64,000 bases of DNA from Himantopus leucocephalus (Eukaryota; Chordata; Aves; Charadriiformes; Recurvirostridae), in the NCBI GenBank assembly GCA_003993805.1, contig RSEF01000003.1:79189913-79253912 (forward strand), given 5' to 3'. This document shows positions 13,031 through 25,400 of this stretch, in pieces (within the stretch, counting starts at the first letter, position 1; the number at the start of each line of letters is the position of its first letter). The translations under genes were made by a program, and so were the position numbers. The notes under the pieces were generated by a model. It saw only the letters and a list, made by a program, of their open reading frames with translations, did not search any database and was not told where the DNA came from.

Positions 13031-15747
13031 ACCCCTCTGGACCTGCAGCTGGAGGCTTAGTGCAAGCAAGTTGCCACTAAAATCCATGTCTGCAACTCTA
13101 AACAAAAATATATTAATATTGATGTGAAGCCTTCCTCAGGTCTCCAAGCCCAGAAATGCTGAAAATCCCATCTCTGACAAAACTGGAGCTCCCTGGGCAG
13201 AACTGGCTTTGGACAGAGGCAGAATAGGTGTCTGCCTGGTGCTGCACGCTGCTGCTGGCAGGGGAATAGCGCGCAAAGGTCTATTTATGTATACCTCAGC
13301 TTCTTGGGCACCTAGCACCTTCCTCGCATCTCCCCACCCATCCTCTTCTGCTGCTGCCATTTCTACCCTGTAGTAGACTATGAGATCCGATCCCAGCACA
13401 AGAACTATTTGCAGAAAGTTTTATTTTTCCAGCTCACCTTGTTTTGCTTGGACAAGCTACATGATTTAGCTCATCAAGCCATTACAATTCCTCGTAATTG
13501 TAAAATGCAGCTGTAGTCCACTAGTAAAGTATTTTTTTTAATTTCTTATGTGTTTTTCTTTATAATTAGGAGGCTTCCTACATTATTTGTGACTGTTCTT
13601 CACTTCTGCAACAGATAAGCATAGAAATATGATGTAAACCTGGTGAAATGAGTAAATTAGGCCAGTAGTAGTAGTGAAAGTGCCATCTGTAAGTACTGGT
13701 ATGGTGGATTACAAGAAGTTTCTTTCGATCACCTTCTGTATTACCCTTCCTTGTGACAAGGAAACCCCAATTAACCCTCATAGAGCAGAAAAATGAAACC
13801 TTTTTTTTAAAAAAAATCCAGTGCTCTGGCAAGATTTTACTGGTGGATTTGAAATTCTAAACACAAAAGGTTCCTGTAAATGTGTTTTGTTTGCAGTTAT
13901 ATTATCTATAGCAGAATTGGTTAATTAAAAATGGACTTGCAAAGTGTGCGAAAACTGTCAGTCTGGAACTGTTGTTTTTAGAATTTAATTCAGGCTATTT
14001 CAAGTCATATTTTAGTGAAGCAGCAATGATATGCAGCCTGTAATTTCATCACAAGCAGATATCAGATCATTGTCTGTCCCGTGTAAAAGAGGCTGTTCTG
14101 AAGAGGCAAAGTGTTACAGAACAAACTACCCAACAAATCTGTTACGTGACTTCTCAAATAGAAAAAATATCAATATATGTTAAGCAATTTCCTGTCTTTT
14201 TAATTCACTGGGCAGGTTCTTCTTGAAAATTGCATAGTATATTCACTTCTAGTTATTATGGCAAAAGTAAATATTTCATTAGAATTACCACATATGATAA
14301 TCTCCCCAATTTCAGGCAAACACACCAGTTAGTTTTCAGCGCTATCAGGAGTAAGTTGTGAGTTAATTCTGACATACATAGTTTATGCTGGGCTAAACGC
14401 TTGAAGGACTTAAGGTATAAACCATTGCACAAAATATGAAGAATTTCAAGGTAATGCAACTTTAGAGTTATGCTCCAAGTAGTCCATTGTATTACATCTT
14501 ACTCTGTGTCTGGCTATTTGTACTGGATGTTCACATTTTTATCGGCGTAGTCTTCTCCTGAACACTCTGGTCCTTCTCTAGCAGTATATTTAGAAACCAT
14601 CAGAGTTATGAATACACTAAGTACATTAGGTGACTCTCAGTTTTGTAAGACCACTGTCTACTTGACCTCTTTGGCAAAGCTTCAGCTGAAGAACCGAGGG
14701 AAAAAGGAGACAGTTCTCATAAGAAGCAAACTCCTCTCTTTCAGGATGGATGCTTTCACAAATGATGTATTTATAACCGGAAGCAAATGCTCAGCTTGCC
14801 ATCTTCACATAAACAAGCATCAGGGTCTTATGATCTGGGCAACAATACGATTGTAAAGACCTGCTTTTGCTTCCTCTGTGGCTAAGTCACAACAAGCGAC
14901 CATTTATGAAGTCTGTCCTCAAACCTCATGAGTCTGAAGTTTGTGTTCTTTGTGTATGCAGATTTACTGTTTAAGAGCTAAAAAAAGCTCAACAAGCCCT
15001 GAAAAATAAATAAATCCCAGCTACTGAATTCCCTTGTAAGTCATGTCCTCTGAAAAGCTTTGTCTGACTCCTCCAGAGGTGAGTCATTTGGCCTGAAATC
15101 TTCTTGTCAGTGAGCCAAATACTGGTTCCTGCCTTCTTTTATATTCCTCCTGCAGAGTAAAAAGCCTGTAATGATCTCTGGCAATTCCTCAGGTGCAAAA
15201 AGAGTCATTCAGCCCCATGGCTGTGCCTCTACCACAGGGGCAGGTGCCCTCAGGGGCCCTGATGGAGAGCGTCTTAGCTCCCTTGCTTCTGTGCAGTCCA
15301 AAGCTTGGTTGGGTGCTCAGCCAGCTCAGGACCTAGGAAGCACTCTCTGGTGCTGCAGTCTCAACGTTTTCTACATTTGTACTGCTCTTACGCCTGTGCT
15401 ATATAGCCTCAGACGGACAAATGTAGCCAAGAGAGGGAGATGGTGGCTCATGATTGGGAGAAAATGTATTTAATGTGCAAAGTGTTCATACTGGCACAGA
15501 CCATAGCCAGTGTGCAAGGTGGTCAACGTGGAACGGCTACAGACGGTGGGAAGCAGAGAGGCCCCTGTGGCCCACAGATGAACCGGAATTAAGAAGGTGA
15601 CAAAATCAGAATATTGGGTTTTTTTTCTTTCCAGTCCAGTACCCAATACTTTCTAATCTGCTTCTAGAGCTTTTAACCTGTCTCTAAACTCAGAACAGTA
15701 CTGGAAAATAAAAGGGGAGCTATGCAGAAGCTTAACATGGACTGGAA
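13031..15747. other. Noncoding stretch, nothing recognised
   Basis: No gene is seen. Open frames reach 100 codons on the plus strand at 15171-15473 but lack a motif or convincing splice sites. A run of A and T near 13801-13817 is simple sequence. The region may include the rest of the uncertain repeat at its left end. Confidence 0.45.
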
Positions 15748-15900
15748 GCTCCATCCCTGGAGGTGCTCAAGGCCAGGCTGGATGGGGCTTTGAGCAACCT
15801 GGTCTAATGGGAGGTGTCCCTGCCTATGGCAGGGGGGTTGGAACCAGATGATCTTCGAGGTCCCTTCCAACCTAAACCGTTCAATGATTCTATGATTCTG
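15748..15900 (+). mobile_element. CR1 LINE 3' end, 5'-truncated
   Basis: This is the 3' terminal part of a chicken-repeat-1 LINE. It contains the characteristic blocks ccatccctggaggtgctcaa, ggccaggctggatggggct, gagcaacctggtcta, gggaggtgtccctgcc and ggttggaaccagatgatctt in order. It closes with the CR1 octamer tail (attctatg at 15887-15894, then attctg). Only about 150 bases remain, so no reverse transcriptase is encoded here. 5' truncation is the usual fate of CR1 copies. It matches the consensus much better than the other repeats in the window, so it is a younger insertion. It is also the best evidence that the genome is avian. Confidence 0.95.
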
Positions 15901-16712
15901 TACTCTGCCTGATCCTTAACAGCACAAAACATGACCTATAACAGCTGAAAATGTAGCTATTAACCCCGCAGAGGCCTTCAGCCTCAGAAAGGCCAGTGCC
16001 TCCAGGGAGTCCTCCCTATCCAGCACCAAATTTATAGGTGCAGTTGTACCAAAATTCCAGCTGCTGTACAGCTGCACTAGCCACTGTGCAGTGGTGAGAG
16101 CGATGCTCTGCCTTTCCAGGACACAGCGCTGCAAGCAGAGGTAGAGCTCCTTCTCCTTCCCTCCCGTCTGCTCGTCCCTCCAGGACAGCAGCAGCTCCTG
16201 GGCTTTCCCTTGAAACCTTTTCTTCCCCTCACCAAGCACCTACACTGCAACCTCCATAACTTCAACCTCCTTTTGCAGGAGACGGTAAGGAGTTAAACTC
16301 CCACTGTACTAGATGAAACTGTACAAAAAGGATGTGACTCCCACATATCCCAAACTTTCAGATGCCGAGCATATTTTCTTGAATGAAAGCCCTTTTGGTA
16401 TTTTTCATTGGAGGGAAAAAATGCACTTCAGAAGAATCAAAATCAACAAAGAGATTACAGATAGCAAATATAACACTGCACATATTATAAGGGGCAAGTA
16501 CAGTAAACATGGATGGCTAATTAAGGAAATTACTGAGAATGTCTTGAAACAGGATTGCTACATACATTTCTGATGAGCCATCCTTTAAAGGCATCGCTTT
16601 CAGGAAGAGTAATGGAAAATCTTGTTCTTTCCTACCAGACCTGCTTTATCAAAAAGCTAGCTTCATTTTTATTATTTACTAAGCTTACAGTAGTGCTTAG
16701 AGTTTCCAGCTG
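15901..16712. other. Noncoding stretch, nothing recognised
   Basis: Open frames on both strands (107 codons minus at 15916-16239, 86 codons plus at 16313-16573) have no recognisable domain. No repeat or RNA gene is seen. Confidence 0.45.
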
Positions 16713-17376
16713 TTAATCTAACTGCTTAAAAAATATTGTTAAAGACAGCTGCTGACTCAGATTCGCAGAGAGGAAAGCAGAAGGAGATACTCCTTTCAGC
16801 TCTCTCCAGATCATCCAAATAACACCTGGATCTCTTCTGGGCCAAGTTGTGCCGCTGTAGATTTTAGATGTCGTCATGACTCCCTCCGTGTATTTCTTCA
16901 GTTTGAACTGCTGGAGTAATACGAAATCTGCTCTGCATCCCACCAGAGCGGTGTTTTTACAAAACTGAGGGCTTGGCGTTGCACGTCCTGGAGGGTGATG
17001 TGAGGTGCAAAGTGGGTGAGATAATGGTGGAAAACTGTGCCAGGCAGGAGGAGCCAGACCTGATGCAATCTCCTCCATACTGCCTTTCAGGAACAGACCT
17101 GGGAGTGAATTCAATAGAGAAGGTACCCGTGCCTTGTCTGTGAATGAGTTGTTCACGGCGATCCAAATCAAAGCCAGGAGTGGGAAAGCAATTAGCAGGG
17201 TGCACAACTGGGTCCCAGAGTGAAAAGTTCTTCTTTGGTCCTCATTCATTTAGTAATATGGGCAGACTCTTGTAGACCTGCAAGAAGTTGCTGGGATAGC
17301 GCAGAAACTGAAGCTGCATGCCCCGAATCTCAGCCCTGTTACTCAGCCACTGGATAATCTCTTCCTCACTTAACCT
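16713..17376 (-). other. Unrecognised minus-strand open frames, possible exon relic
   Basis: Two overlapping minus-strand frames stand out slightly. The first follows a splice-acceptor-like tttttcacagtag (exon start 17377 or 17374) and reads RLSEEEIIQWLSNRAEIRG and onward, a charged helix-forming segment, to a stop at 17242-17244. The second, 178 codons from 17249 to 16713, starts MNEDQRRTFHSG and has a hydrophobic segment of about 20 residues (residues 16-32) like a signal anchor. Neither has a strong donor (the options are GTCTAC and GTCTGG), and the frame shifts between them. I know no protein with this sequence. A decayed gene, a lncRNA or chance are all possible, and a 178-codon frame is only borderline unusual in 64 kb. 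Confidence 0.15.
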
Positions 17377-17449
17377 ACTGTGAAAAATGACCATTAAAAA
17401 ATTAATTAATGTTCCAGTTTCTGATGTAGTGTTTAATGCACTCAAAGGA

Positions 17450-18305
17450 GTAAACCTCTTTCCCCCTTGCTGCCCTCACTACTTTCAACTCCCCCCATTT
17501 CTATCTTCCACAGTTACAGCAGAAAATCCATCTGCAGAATGGAACCCCGTTTCTTATATGCCAGGTATGATTTTGTGACAAAAAGCAAACCACTAGTCCT
17601 TCCCAGATATAAGAGGCAAAGAGAAGGGGCACTCTGAGGGTATTCTGAGTAGGACGTTTTGAATAGAGTTTGTCTGATTACTCGTCGTAAATTCTGAGAA
17701 AGAAACACAAACATACACTTCTGAGGAAAAGACCCAGGGCCATCTAGAAAAGAGCAAATGTCATTATCAGAATGTAATGCACTCTGAATATCAGCAAACA
17801 TTTCTACTTACAGGACAACTTTGAGAATTTAAACTGGTGAGGGTTTACGTCTGCTCCTGGCCTTTTTGACTCTAACAAACATAAGGTCCACCTAGCCCAA
17901 GACCCTGTTTTCAGCAGCGTCCAAGGGCAGGTGGCTACAGAAAAGTATGAGAATAGAGAAAGCACATGGTGATATGTCCCCCAAATATGCTCCTAGTAAC
18001 CATAAATTTGCATCTCAGGGGCTTTCTGAGCCAGAGATAGTGTCTCGTTTTTAACAGCCCTTGGTGGATTTCTCTTCCATGTATGGCTCCATAACAGAAA
18101 CAAGAAACAGTCAGAGATGCTACATTTACCTCTCTGACTGCAGGATGGAATCCAAGGAGTGAAAGTGTCAAGAAAAAATTTAAGCTCGTTTTTCCTTGCA
18201 TAGAATACGCCTTTTTTTTTATGCTGACGGTATCACAGTACATACTCAGCTGAAATTTTAAATATGTTTTGTTAATCTCCATAATGTGGATACGCCAGAA
18301 AAGTC
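17450..18305. other. Noncoding stretch, nothing recognised
   Basis: No credible gene. A minus-strand frame of 115 codons at 17935-18282 has no domain or splice context. Confidence 0.45.
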
Positions 18306-18387
18306 GGACTCTACCAGTATAAAATTGCCAGAGCCTTCATGAGGTTNGGACTCTACCGGTATAAATTGCCAGAGCCTTCATGAGGTC
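18306..18387. repeat. Duplicated flanks around a single N, assembly scar
   Basis: The 41 bases at 18306-18346 are repeated at 18348-18387 with two or three differences, and one N separates them at 18347. A tandem repeat broken by exactly one N is best explained by two contig ends that overlap but were joined instead of merged. The true genome probably has one copy. Confidence 0.85.
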
Positions 18388-19954
18388 GGTGAGCTTCACC
18401 GCTTACACCACCAGAAAATTTGGCTCACCACAGCTTCCTCTGCTTGAGAGTCTCTTGATAAGCAAGGCTGTAAAGAAATATTGCATGTATTTTTGAGTTG
18501 CAGATATAAATGAAGAGGTTTTTGAAGAGAACCTGCTCAAAAAAATGTCAAAGGAAAAGAACTGCATGCTCTATGTTGTACTTAGAGAAGTTAAAGAGTA
18601 TCTCGGATAGCCTTGTATGATGTTAGATAGTACAATTTCACTCTGGTTTAGAAAGTTTGCTATCCAACTTTATCAGGCTCCATAAAATTTCAGTATGATA
18701 TTTTAAAATCTATCTAAAACAGCAAGAACACAGATATGTGCAACACCATGAATATAAATGCGAGCCATTTACAATATATCTAAGCGAGCAATGCAGGAAC
18801 AGTCTGATCATGGGGGAGAAAACCAGATAATCTGAATTTGTCTATATCCGTGTCTCTCTGTGTAAATATCTATCTAGGCATACTCATAAATATTTCATCT
18901 GGATCTAGTTTGAATTTGGATTCAGCCCCTAACCTAGACAGGCAGAGTTCACAAATTGCCTGTTCAGTGATCCTGCTTTGTTTTGTAAGTGTATAAGGAT
19001 GTGACTCTCACAACCAATATAGAAGCAAAAGACCTCGAAGAAAAAAAACCTGAAGGACAATACCTTCGGTTCTGCATAGTCAAACACCCTAGATTCTTGC
19101 TGCAAGGTGCATTATGAAGGGTACTCAATTCACTGCGCAATTTCATATTAGAGGGATTGAAGTGAGGGCCTGGTTTCCAAATAGCTATTTCTATTGACCT
19201 TTGCAGAAGACCATCCAGGGCACTCAGTTACAATGCTGTTGAGCACCTCCCACTGCATGTTTGTTCTGTGCTTGGGAAGACTTTTCTTAAATCGGGAGCA
19301 GTATCCATAAGATATTTTTATCCCCAGAGAGTTGGGGGGGTTTTATACTTAAAAATTAAGAACACCAGTGACGTTTATCTATTTGCTTATATAAAATTAG
19401 TTTTCATCAGTATGAAATAAGAGAGAAAGAATTCTGGTCACGTATCCTTAGCTCATCCTTTCTATAAGCTTTTTCGTTAAAAATTATCTCATGCAACATA
19501 CATGTTCAAACACCTGGATCCAGGAAATACAATGTTTTTGCCTATGAAAAGAATTTTCTGGTGAAAATCACTGGTTTTCTGTATTCTGTTAACTACAAAC
19601 CGGTTTAGGCTAAGAAGAGATATTTGAATTTCTTTCTAAAAGGTAACATTTCAGGTAGGTGTAAGATCTCAAAAGCAAGAATGTAGTGATAGCTGTCTCC
19701 TCAAACATCGTGATAGCGTGCTGTTGCAATATAAAGACAAAGCCTTTCAGCCCTGCCTGGCCAGCCTGATTCGGACCGGCAGTGCCCGCAATGCTGCCCT
19801 CCAACGCGCTGCCTTGACTGAGCTGGCACCTGCGAGCTGTCATGCTGTTACCTAGGTGGATTGCCTCAACAGGAGAAGGAGGGACCACGTGGAGACAACA
19901 ACGTGGCTTTCCATTGCTTCAGAGGAAGTACAGGCTCAACACGGGACCATCAGT
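18388..19954. other. Noncoding stretch, nothing recognised
   Basis: AT-rich single-copy-looking sequence without a credible open frame, RNA gene or repeat. Confidence 0.45.
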
Positions 19955-20060
19955 GTTACTTTGGGCAATTGCTTCTCTTTGCCTCACCGTTCCTTGACTG
20001 TGAAGTTGGAATAAGAGTATCTAAACATTAACATAAGATAAATAATGATCATGCTTACAT
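19955..20060 (+). mobile_element. MIR-type SINE relic, plus orientation
   Basis: ttgggcaattgcttctcttt, gcctcaccgttccttgactg and gaagttggaataagagtat line up in order with the MIR core 'ttgggcaagtcacttctctgtgcctcagtttcctcatctgtaaaatggggataatagtac'. The copy then runs into aataatgatcatgc. It is diverged but keeps the block order, which makes chance unlikely. The match is from memory of the consensus. Confidence 0.6.
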
Positions 20061-20571
20061 ACTTTTCTGTTTTCTCGATGATATGATCCACCTGAGAAGT
20101 TGGAGCCACTCAGGCTGTGGATTTTGTTTGGTTCCTAGGGAAAGGGAATGTGATGCACAAAAGCTGCTTGGAAAAAGGAATATAAATTGCTTCTTGTTGA
20201 CTTAAAGGGAAATCCTGTTAATCTTGATCCTCATTAAACGAATTTTTCTAAAGACTTCCAGCAGATCTATTATTTATACCTGATATAGATGTGTAACAGT
20301 AAGCAAAAGTATCAATATATGGGGAAAAACCCCTCAATTTTGTCCTCATTGAGCTTCACAGAGACAAGCACTTCAAAAAATTGCCCAGTTGTCTTTTTAT
20401 AGACTGATTTTTAATGAACTTTTTTCTCCTTTTACACTTTAAAACAGTCAAAAACAGACTGTGTGAAATGTACCTCCTGTTACATAGTACTACCAAGCTC
20501 TTGAGTAGCTGAAATGACAGCAGGCATGGGTAGCCCCGGCACAGAGAAATCCAGGCAAATGTGCACACAAC

Positions 20572-20597
20572 ACAAATTTCACAAATTTCACAAATTT
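20572..20597. repeat. Short tandem repeat (ACAAATTTC)3
   Basis: Three consecutive copies of a 9-base unit, acaaatttc, the last one incomplete. It sits directly against the left edge of an old interspersed repeat. Confidence 0.85.
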
Positions 20598-20710
20598 AGG
20601 TCCCGATTCAGCGAAGTCCCTAAAACATGAGCATAATAATCAGGATACAAATAGTCCCAGTGAAGCTAGTGGAATTACGTTCCTTCTAGTTAAGCGCCGT
20701 ATTCTGAGAC
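20598..20710. mobile_element. Ancient amniote interspersed repeat relic
   Basis: tcccgattcagcgaagtccc followed by atagtcccagtgaagctagt and ggaattac matches the widespread amniote repeat with blocks 'cctgattcagcaaagcactta' and 'tagtcccattgaagtcaatgggactac', common in turtles and crocodilians and present as old copies in birds. I cannot name the family with certainty. The copy is diverged and its right boundary is uncertain. Confidence 0.45.
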
Positions 20711-22360
20711 ACATGTGCACAAACAAAGCCATATAAACCCCCATCTATCTTTCAAATAGCTCCTGTTGACAGCTGCTGAATGCGGACGAGTATGCCCAAT
20801 GCCATTCTGGCTTCTGCCGGTGTTATTGCTTGTGTCACCCCGGCGTTAGGCCAAGGGAGCACTGGCAGCTGCTCTGGGGGGCCAAAGGAGACTGTAATGA
20901 ACAGGAGGGAAGCACGCAGAAGGGCCACATGGAGCTGTAAGGAGCAAGGGAGAGAGATGTGTTGGCCGTAATAAATCCCCTCCCCGGAGCCATAAAACTT
21001 GGATTTTCCCCTTAATAGGGCTCTCAGTTCCCCTGTAATGTGATCTGAAAGAAATTACAGCATTAGAGATGAAGGAAAGGAAGCTTCTTGAAGATCGAGG
21101 CTGATTCAAGCTAATTTGACCAGCCTGTGTCTTCGTTAAGACAATATTCTCTTAAATCCAGGAGAGAATATTGATTCCAGTGTTCTGTTCCTTTTAAAAG
21201 CATGTGGTCTCTTCCTGAGCTCATCTGTGGACGCTAGGAGAGGAGGACTGGAACAAAGATCTATCACAGTAATCTGTGAAGGGTTACTTGCTGTAGGGTT
21301 GTAATTCACCATGTCACAGAGCAGTTGGGCAGGTGCCTCTAGCATCACTGTCCCCTTAGGGAAGAATTAGATAAGGCTGCCAGGGCCTCTACACTCAGAC
21401 TCAATTTAATCTTAAGATTGTAGATATATGTCTTGAATGTATAGTGTGAAGAAACTTTACCTTTGCTATATTACCCTTGTTTTCAAAGGAAATTAGGTCT
21501 GTGTTGTCATGCTCTGTATTTCCATGTGCATCTGTGCCATCTTTCCGCCCCTCAGCACCATCTGAACTTAAACCTTTGGCCAGTTTTGACTCAAACTTGG
21601 CAGAGGGTTAATAGGCCCAAAGACACGAGCTCCTGCAGTTCTGTGCAAGCAGGCAGCTGCCCAGAGAGATCCACCTGAAAGAATGGCAGGAGTGTGCCTT
21701 CAGCCCTTCTTCCACATTGGCGAATCGACATGGCAGAGGGAGGCTCGGGGTGCCCAGCTGTGGCAGAGGCTCGCTCAGAGCAAGCCCCTTGAGAATCCAA
21801 CCAGGAGACACCCACCAGTCCATAGGAAACTAGGCTCCCTTAGTCCCACCGGCCAGGGAGCTACCTTGCTTCGGAAAAGGAGAGGAAAGCACCCGTCGGA
21901 AGATGATGATGCTTCTTAATTGTTTTAGTTTATTTTTACCGGTAAAATCTTGGCACTCATTACAGTTGTAACTTTCTAAGGTAGGTCCTGGGATGCCCCT
22001 GGCAGTGCTGTTCAGCCTGCCCACTCCACAGCCGGGGGGAAAGATAAAAGCAAGCATATTCTGCACATCAAGCTGGTTCAGTTCCAGCGCCGAGCGTGGA
22101 CCTGCCTGAGTGCAAGTGGAGCTGTCAGCTCGTACAGGCTTCACTGTCAAGGGCTGTGTCATCTGTCAGTGTCGGTTCCAGCTCACTGTACCACATAGAG
22201 GCGATGCACTGGTGCCTCCCAATTGATAACACGCTGCCAGAAGCATGTTACTTTCTCATCTGTCTTCTTGTAGCTGTCAAAACTGGAATCCATTAATTAG
22301 TTTGTTCTTGTGAATTTTAGTTGTTCTGAAGACATGTAAATTTCAAAGTAAGACACAGGC
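20711..22360. other. Noncoding stretch, moderately GC-rich
   Basis: The stretch at 21590-21920 is richer in G and C, and overlapping frames of 71-110 codons are open on both strands, as expected in GC-richer DNA. No domain, splice structure or repeat is recognised. Confidence 0.45.
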
Positions 22361-22400
22361 AAAAAAAAAAAAAAACAAACCACCCCACAAACCAGCAGGA
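22361..22400. repeat. A run with A/C-rich trailer
   Basis: Fifteen A residues (22361-22375) are followed by caaaccaccccacaaacc. It is simple low-complexity sequence. No retroposed body is recognised upstream. Confidence 0.7.
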
Positions 22401-25400
22401 AGGTGCCAATAGGGGGTTCACCAATCCTAAGTGGCAGTTATTATGAACGGTAAGTGCTGGCTACAAGAACTCCGTCTAAGTGAGTATAATGATGTAGCTA
22501 GTTTCACCACATTGCTTTTAATGAGACTGAGCTGCTTACAGGGAGCGAGATGCAATGACAGCTAAGGAAAGGGAAGAAAACAAGGTACCATCTAGTGAAG
22601 TCAGCTGGGTCAAGAAGGCTCTGCTTGTTGTTTGTGTAGGTTTTGGTCCTGGGTTTTGGGTTTTTTTTTCCTATTTTACATGTTACTTACCAAGAGTGGA
22701 GGAAAAGTTCGACTGAGCTTTATTTCCCCATATTTTACACCTCATGAAAGAAATACTGTGATTTCAGAAGATTTTCCCAGCTCTGTGGTTTTAATATGAG
22801 ATGCTTCTCACTCTAGCACTTGAACAGACAGTGCTAGCTCTAAACAGAACAGCGGTTCCATTGAAATTTCAAATATTAAATACATATATTTTTATTTCAC
22901 ATGGGTACGTGCATACGCTTCCTCACTTTCTCAGGGTGTCAGCAAAGAGACTTAAGGTAAAAGTTTCAGAAGCTTCCTAAGTGAGTCTTCAAAAGCGAGT
23001 AAGGGACTGGGGAGCCTGTGTTGAATTGAGAATCAATGGGACCTTAGCGCAGCTAAGTATGGTGTAGCAATCCCTGAAATGGCACCACATGAGCACAGCC
23101 TTGAAATCAGCCTCGCCAGCGGGTATCAGAAGAGCTTGCTAGCTCCACCACAGCCATACAGACACCACCACACAGAGGCAAACCCAGGCGGAACCTATAG
23201 GAAACCATGCACTAAAAGTTTCAGTACTGCAATTCCTTCTACTGGATGGGCAATTTGCTAAATGCTCTGACTAGACATGATCTGTTTTTACATTTTCTTT
23301 AAAGAAATGTCAGAATACTTCCCTAGAATTCCTCCTCAAAATAGCTGCTTCTCTCTGAAAAAATCAAGATATCTCCTTCTTTTTGTCCCAAATTATGCCA
23401 ACCAAGGACATACAAATATATACACCCAATGTAAAAGGTGGGACTATATATTAACAGATAAGACAAACCTGCTTCCAGGAAATCAGATCCTTTCTTTGCT
23501 TTTGCACTGGTTACAGAAAAGGAAATGAAGCCAAAATTTGCAATTCAACAAGGTTACTTCAGAGTCAATAAAATACCTTTCATCAACGCTTTATGGCCAT
23601 TGTGCTTGGATATCTTCATTTGCGTGCATTTACCTTGTGTGGCAATGCACACTTTCCTAGGTATGTGTACATCTTTTTTAATATCCACTGAAAATTTGGC
23701 TCAGAATCAGCTGTTTGGGGGTTTAAGTTCATTCACTCACACAGGTAACCCATGGAAGAACAAGCATTTTAAATATTCCTTGTAGAAATAAACAGCTGCT
23801 TTATGTGTGGTTTGGGTATTTTAGGTACTCACATAAAGAAAAATAAATGCCATTTATGATCACTGGTTATATACTTTTAATAACCCATTTCAGAACTCCC
23901 GAAATCTCACGGCCTGGCACCAGTACCTCAATGCTATGTGCAGGAACGGAGCCCTATGCTTTTTAACAGTGCTTGAGCTCTCTTAGAACCATTGCCACTT
24001 TCTGTGGCTTCAGAGCCACCCAAATCCTGCCAGAACAGCAGTTTGCACACACAATCAGACCTGGGGCTGGAAGAAAAGGGCTAAAAAACAAACATTTGCA
24101 CTGCACCAGGAGGGCACCAGCAGCCCTGGAGGACAAGGAAAGCGTCTACCTGCCCGTCCCCAGCAGCTCGGCCCCGGGGCAGGGTGGGTGGCAGGTGGGC
24201 TCCTTCCCGAGCTATTAGCCTTCTTGAAAAAGGGACTCAGAAGAGTCAGCAAGGGATATCCCCCCCCGGTTGGGGGACTGGGGGTCACCCCCTCTAGGTG
24301 GGAAGGAAGCGCCAAGCACAGCTGGGAGGCTGTGAGATCCAGAAGGCCTCCCTACGAGGCTGGCTAGGCTTGGCCTGTCATAAACATCTACATCACCGCA
24401 GTGATGATGTGGGGGCTCCATACTGCAGGTGCTTGTGAAAATAAGCTTGTGGATATTTATTGCCTTATTTTGGGAATCTTATCTCTCAAGCAGCAGCAAA
24501 CAGAGCTGTTTGAATACAGTTGCTGGCTGTGATGCACACTAAGTCAGAAGTGTTTGGTGGACAGGCTCTCTCTAATGTTAATAGTACAACAGGACTTTCT
24601 GGAGAGGGATGGGGCAGAGGTGCTCATGAGGAGCTGCCAGCTGGCCGGTGGAAAGCAGTAGCCACCGAGATGGGAGCCCCTAGTCTGACAGGTAAGAGCC
24701 AGAGCCGTGAGGCTGCCTCCACATCCCTTGTGCATGGGGTAGACATGAGGACAGGCCATCTTACCTTGCCCCTGTGGGGGAGAGCTAAGTTTGGAGAGGC
24801 TTCAGCTCTCAGCTAGACATCACACTGTGTCTAAACAGGCTGTCTTGCATTTGGGAAGCCAGTCAGTCATTCACAGTGTAAACATCCTTTCATCCCATTA
24901 GTGGCCACTCACATCTCCACGTACAGCAATTTCTGGGGACAGAGCAGGACTGAGCAAGGAGGAGGTCAAGAGCAAGGCTGTGAGGAACAGATATCACACC
25001 CCCCCCCAAGCACTGAATACAAACTTTTGGCTTCAGTTCTCTTCCCTGAGGTGCCTGGTTTTACCTTGAGATACTCAGGCAACGTAACCTTAGTGACTCT
25101 TCTCTGTCACAGGCCAAACTAGGGATCCCAAAGCTCCATCCCCCATGGACAACCTAGAGCTTCCTATAAGTCTTGTGGGTATCCCAAAGACTGTGACCAT
25201 CTTCTTTGTCCAGAGTCAGCATCAAACTTTATGTCTCTGTAAGATGGAATACTGTCGAGAAAAGCATTCTGGAAAAGTCCGCCTTAATGGGATTTGTCCC
25301 CAGGACAGTCAGCACGATGGAAATTTACAGCTAGATTAGAGATAATCTCTTTATGGTCAAGTAGTATTGCATAGGTCAGCTATCAATAACATAACCAGCT

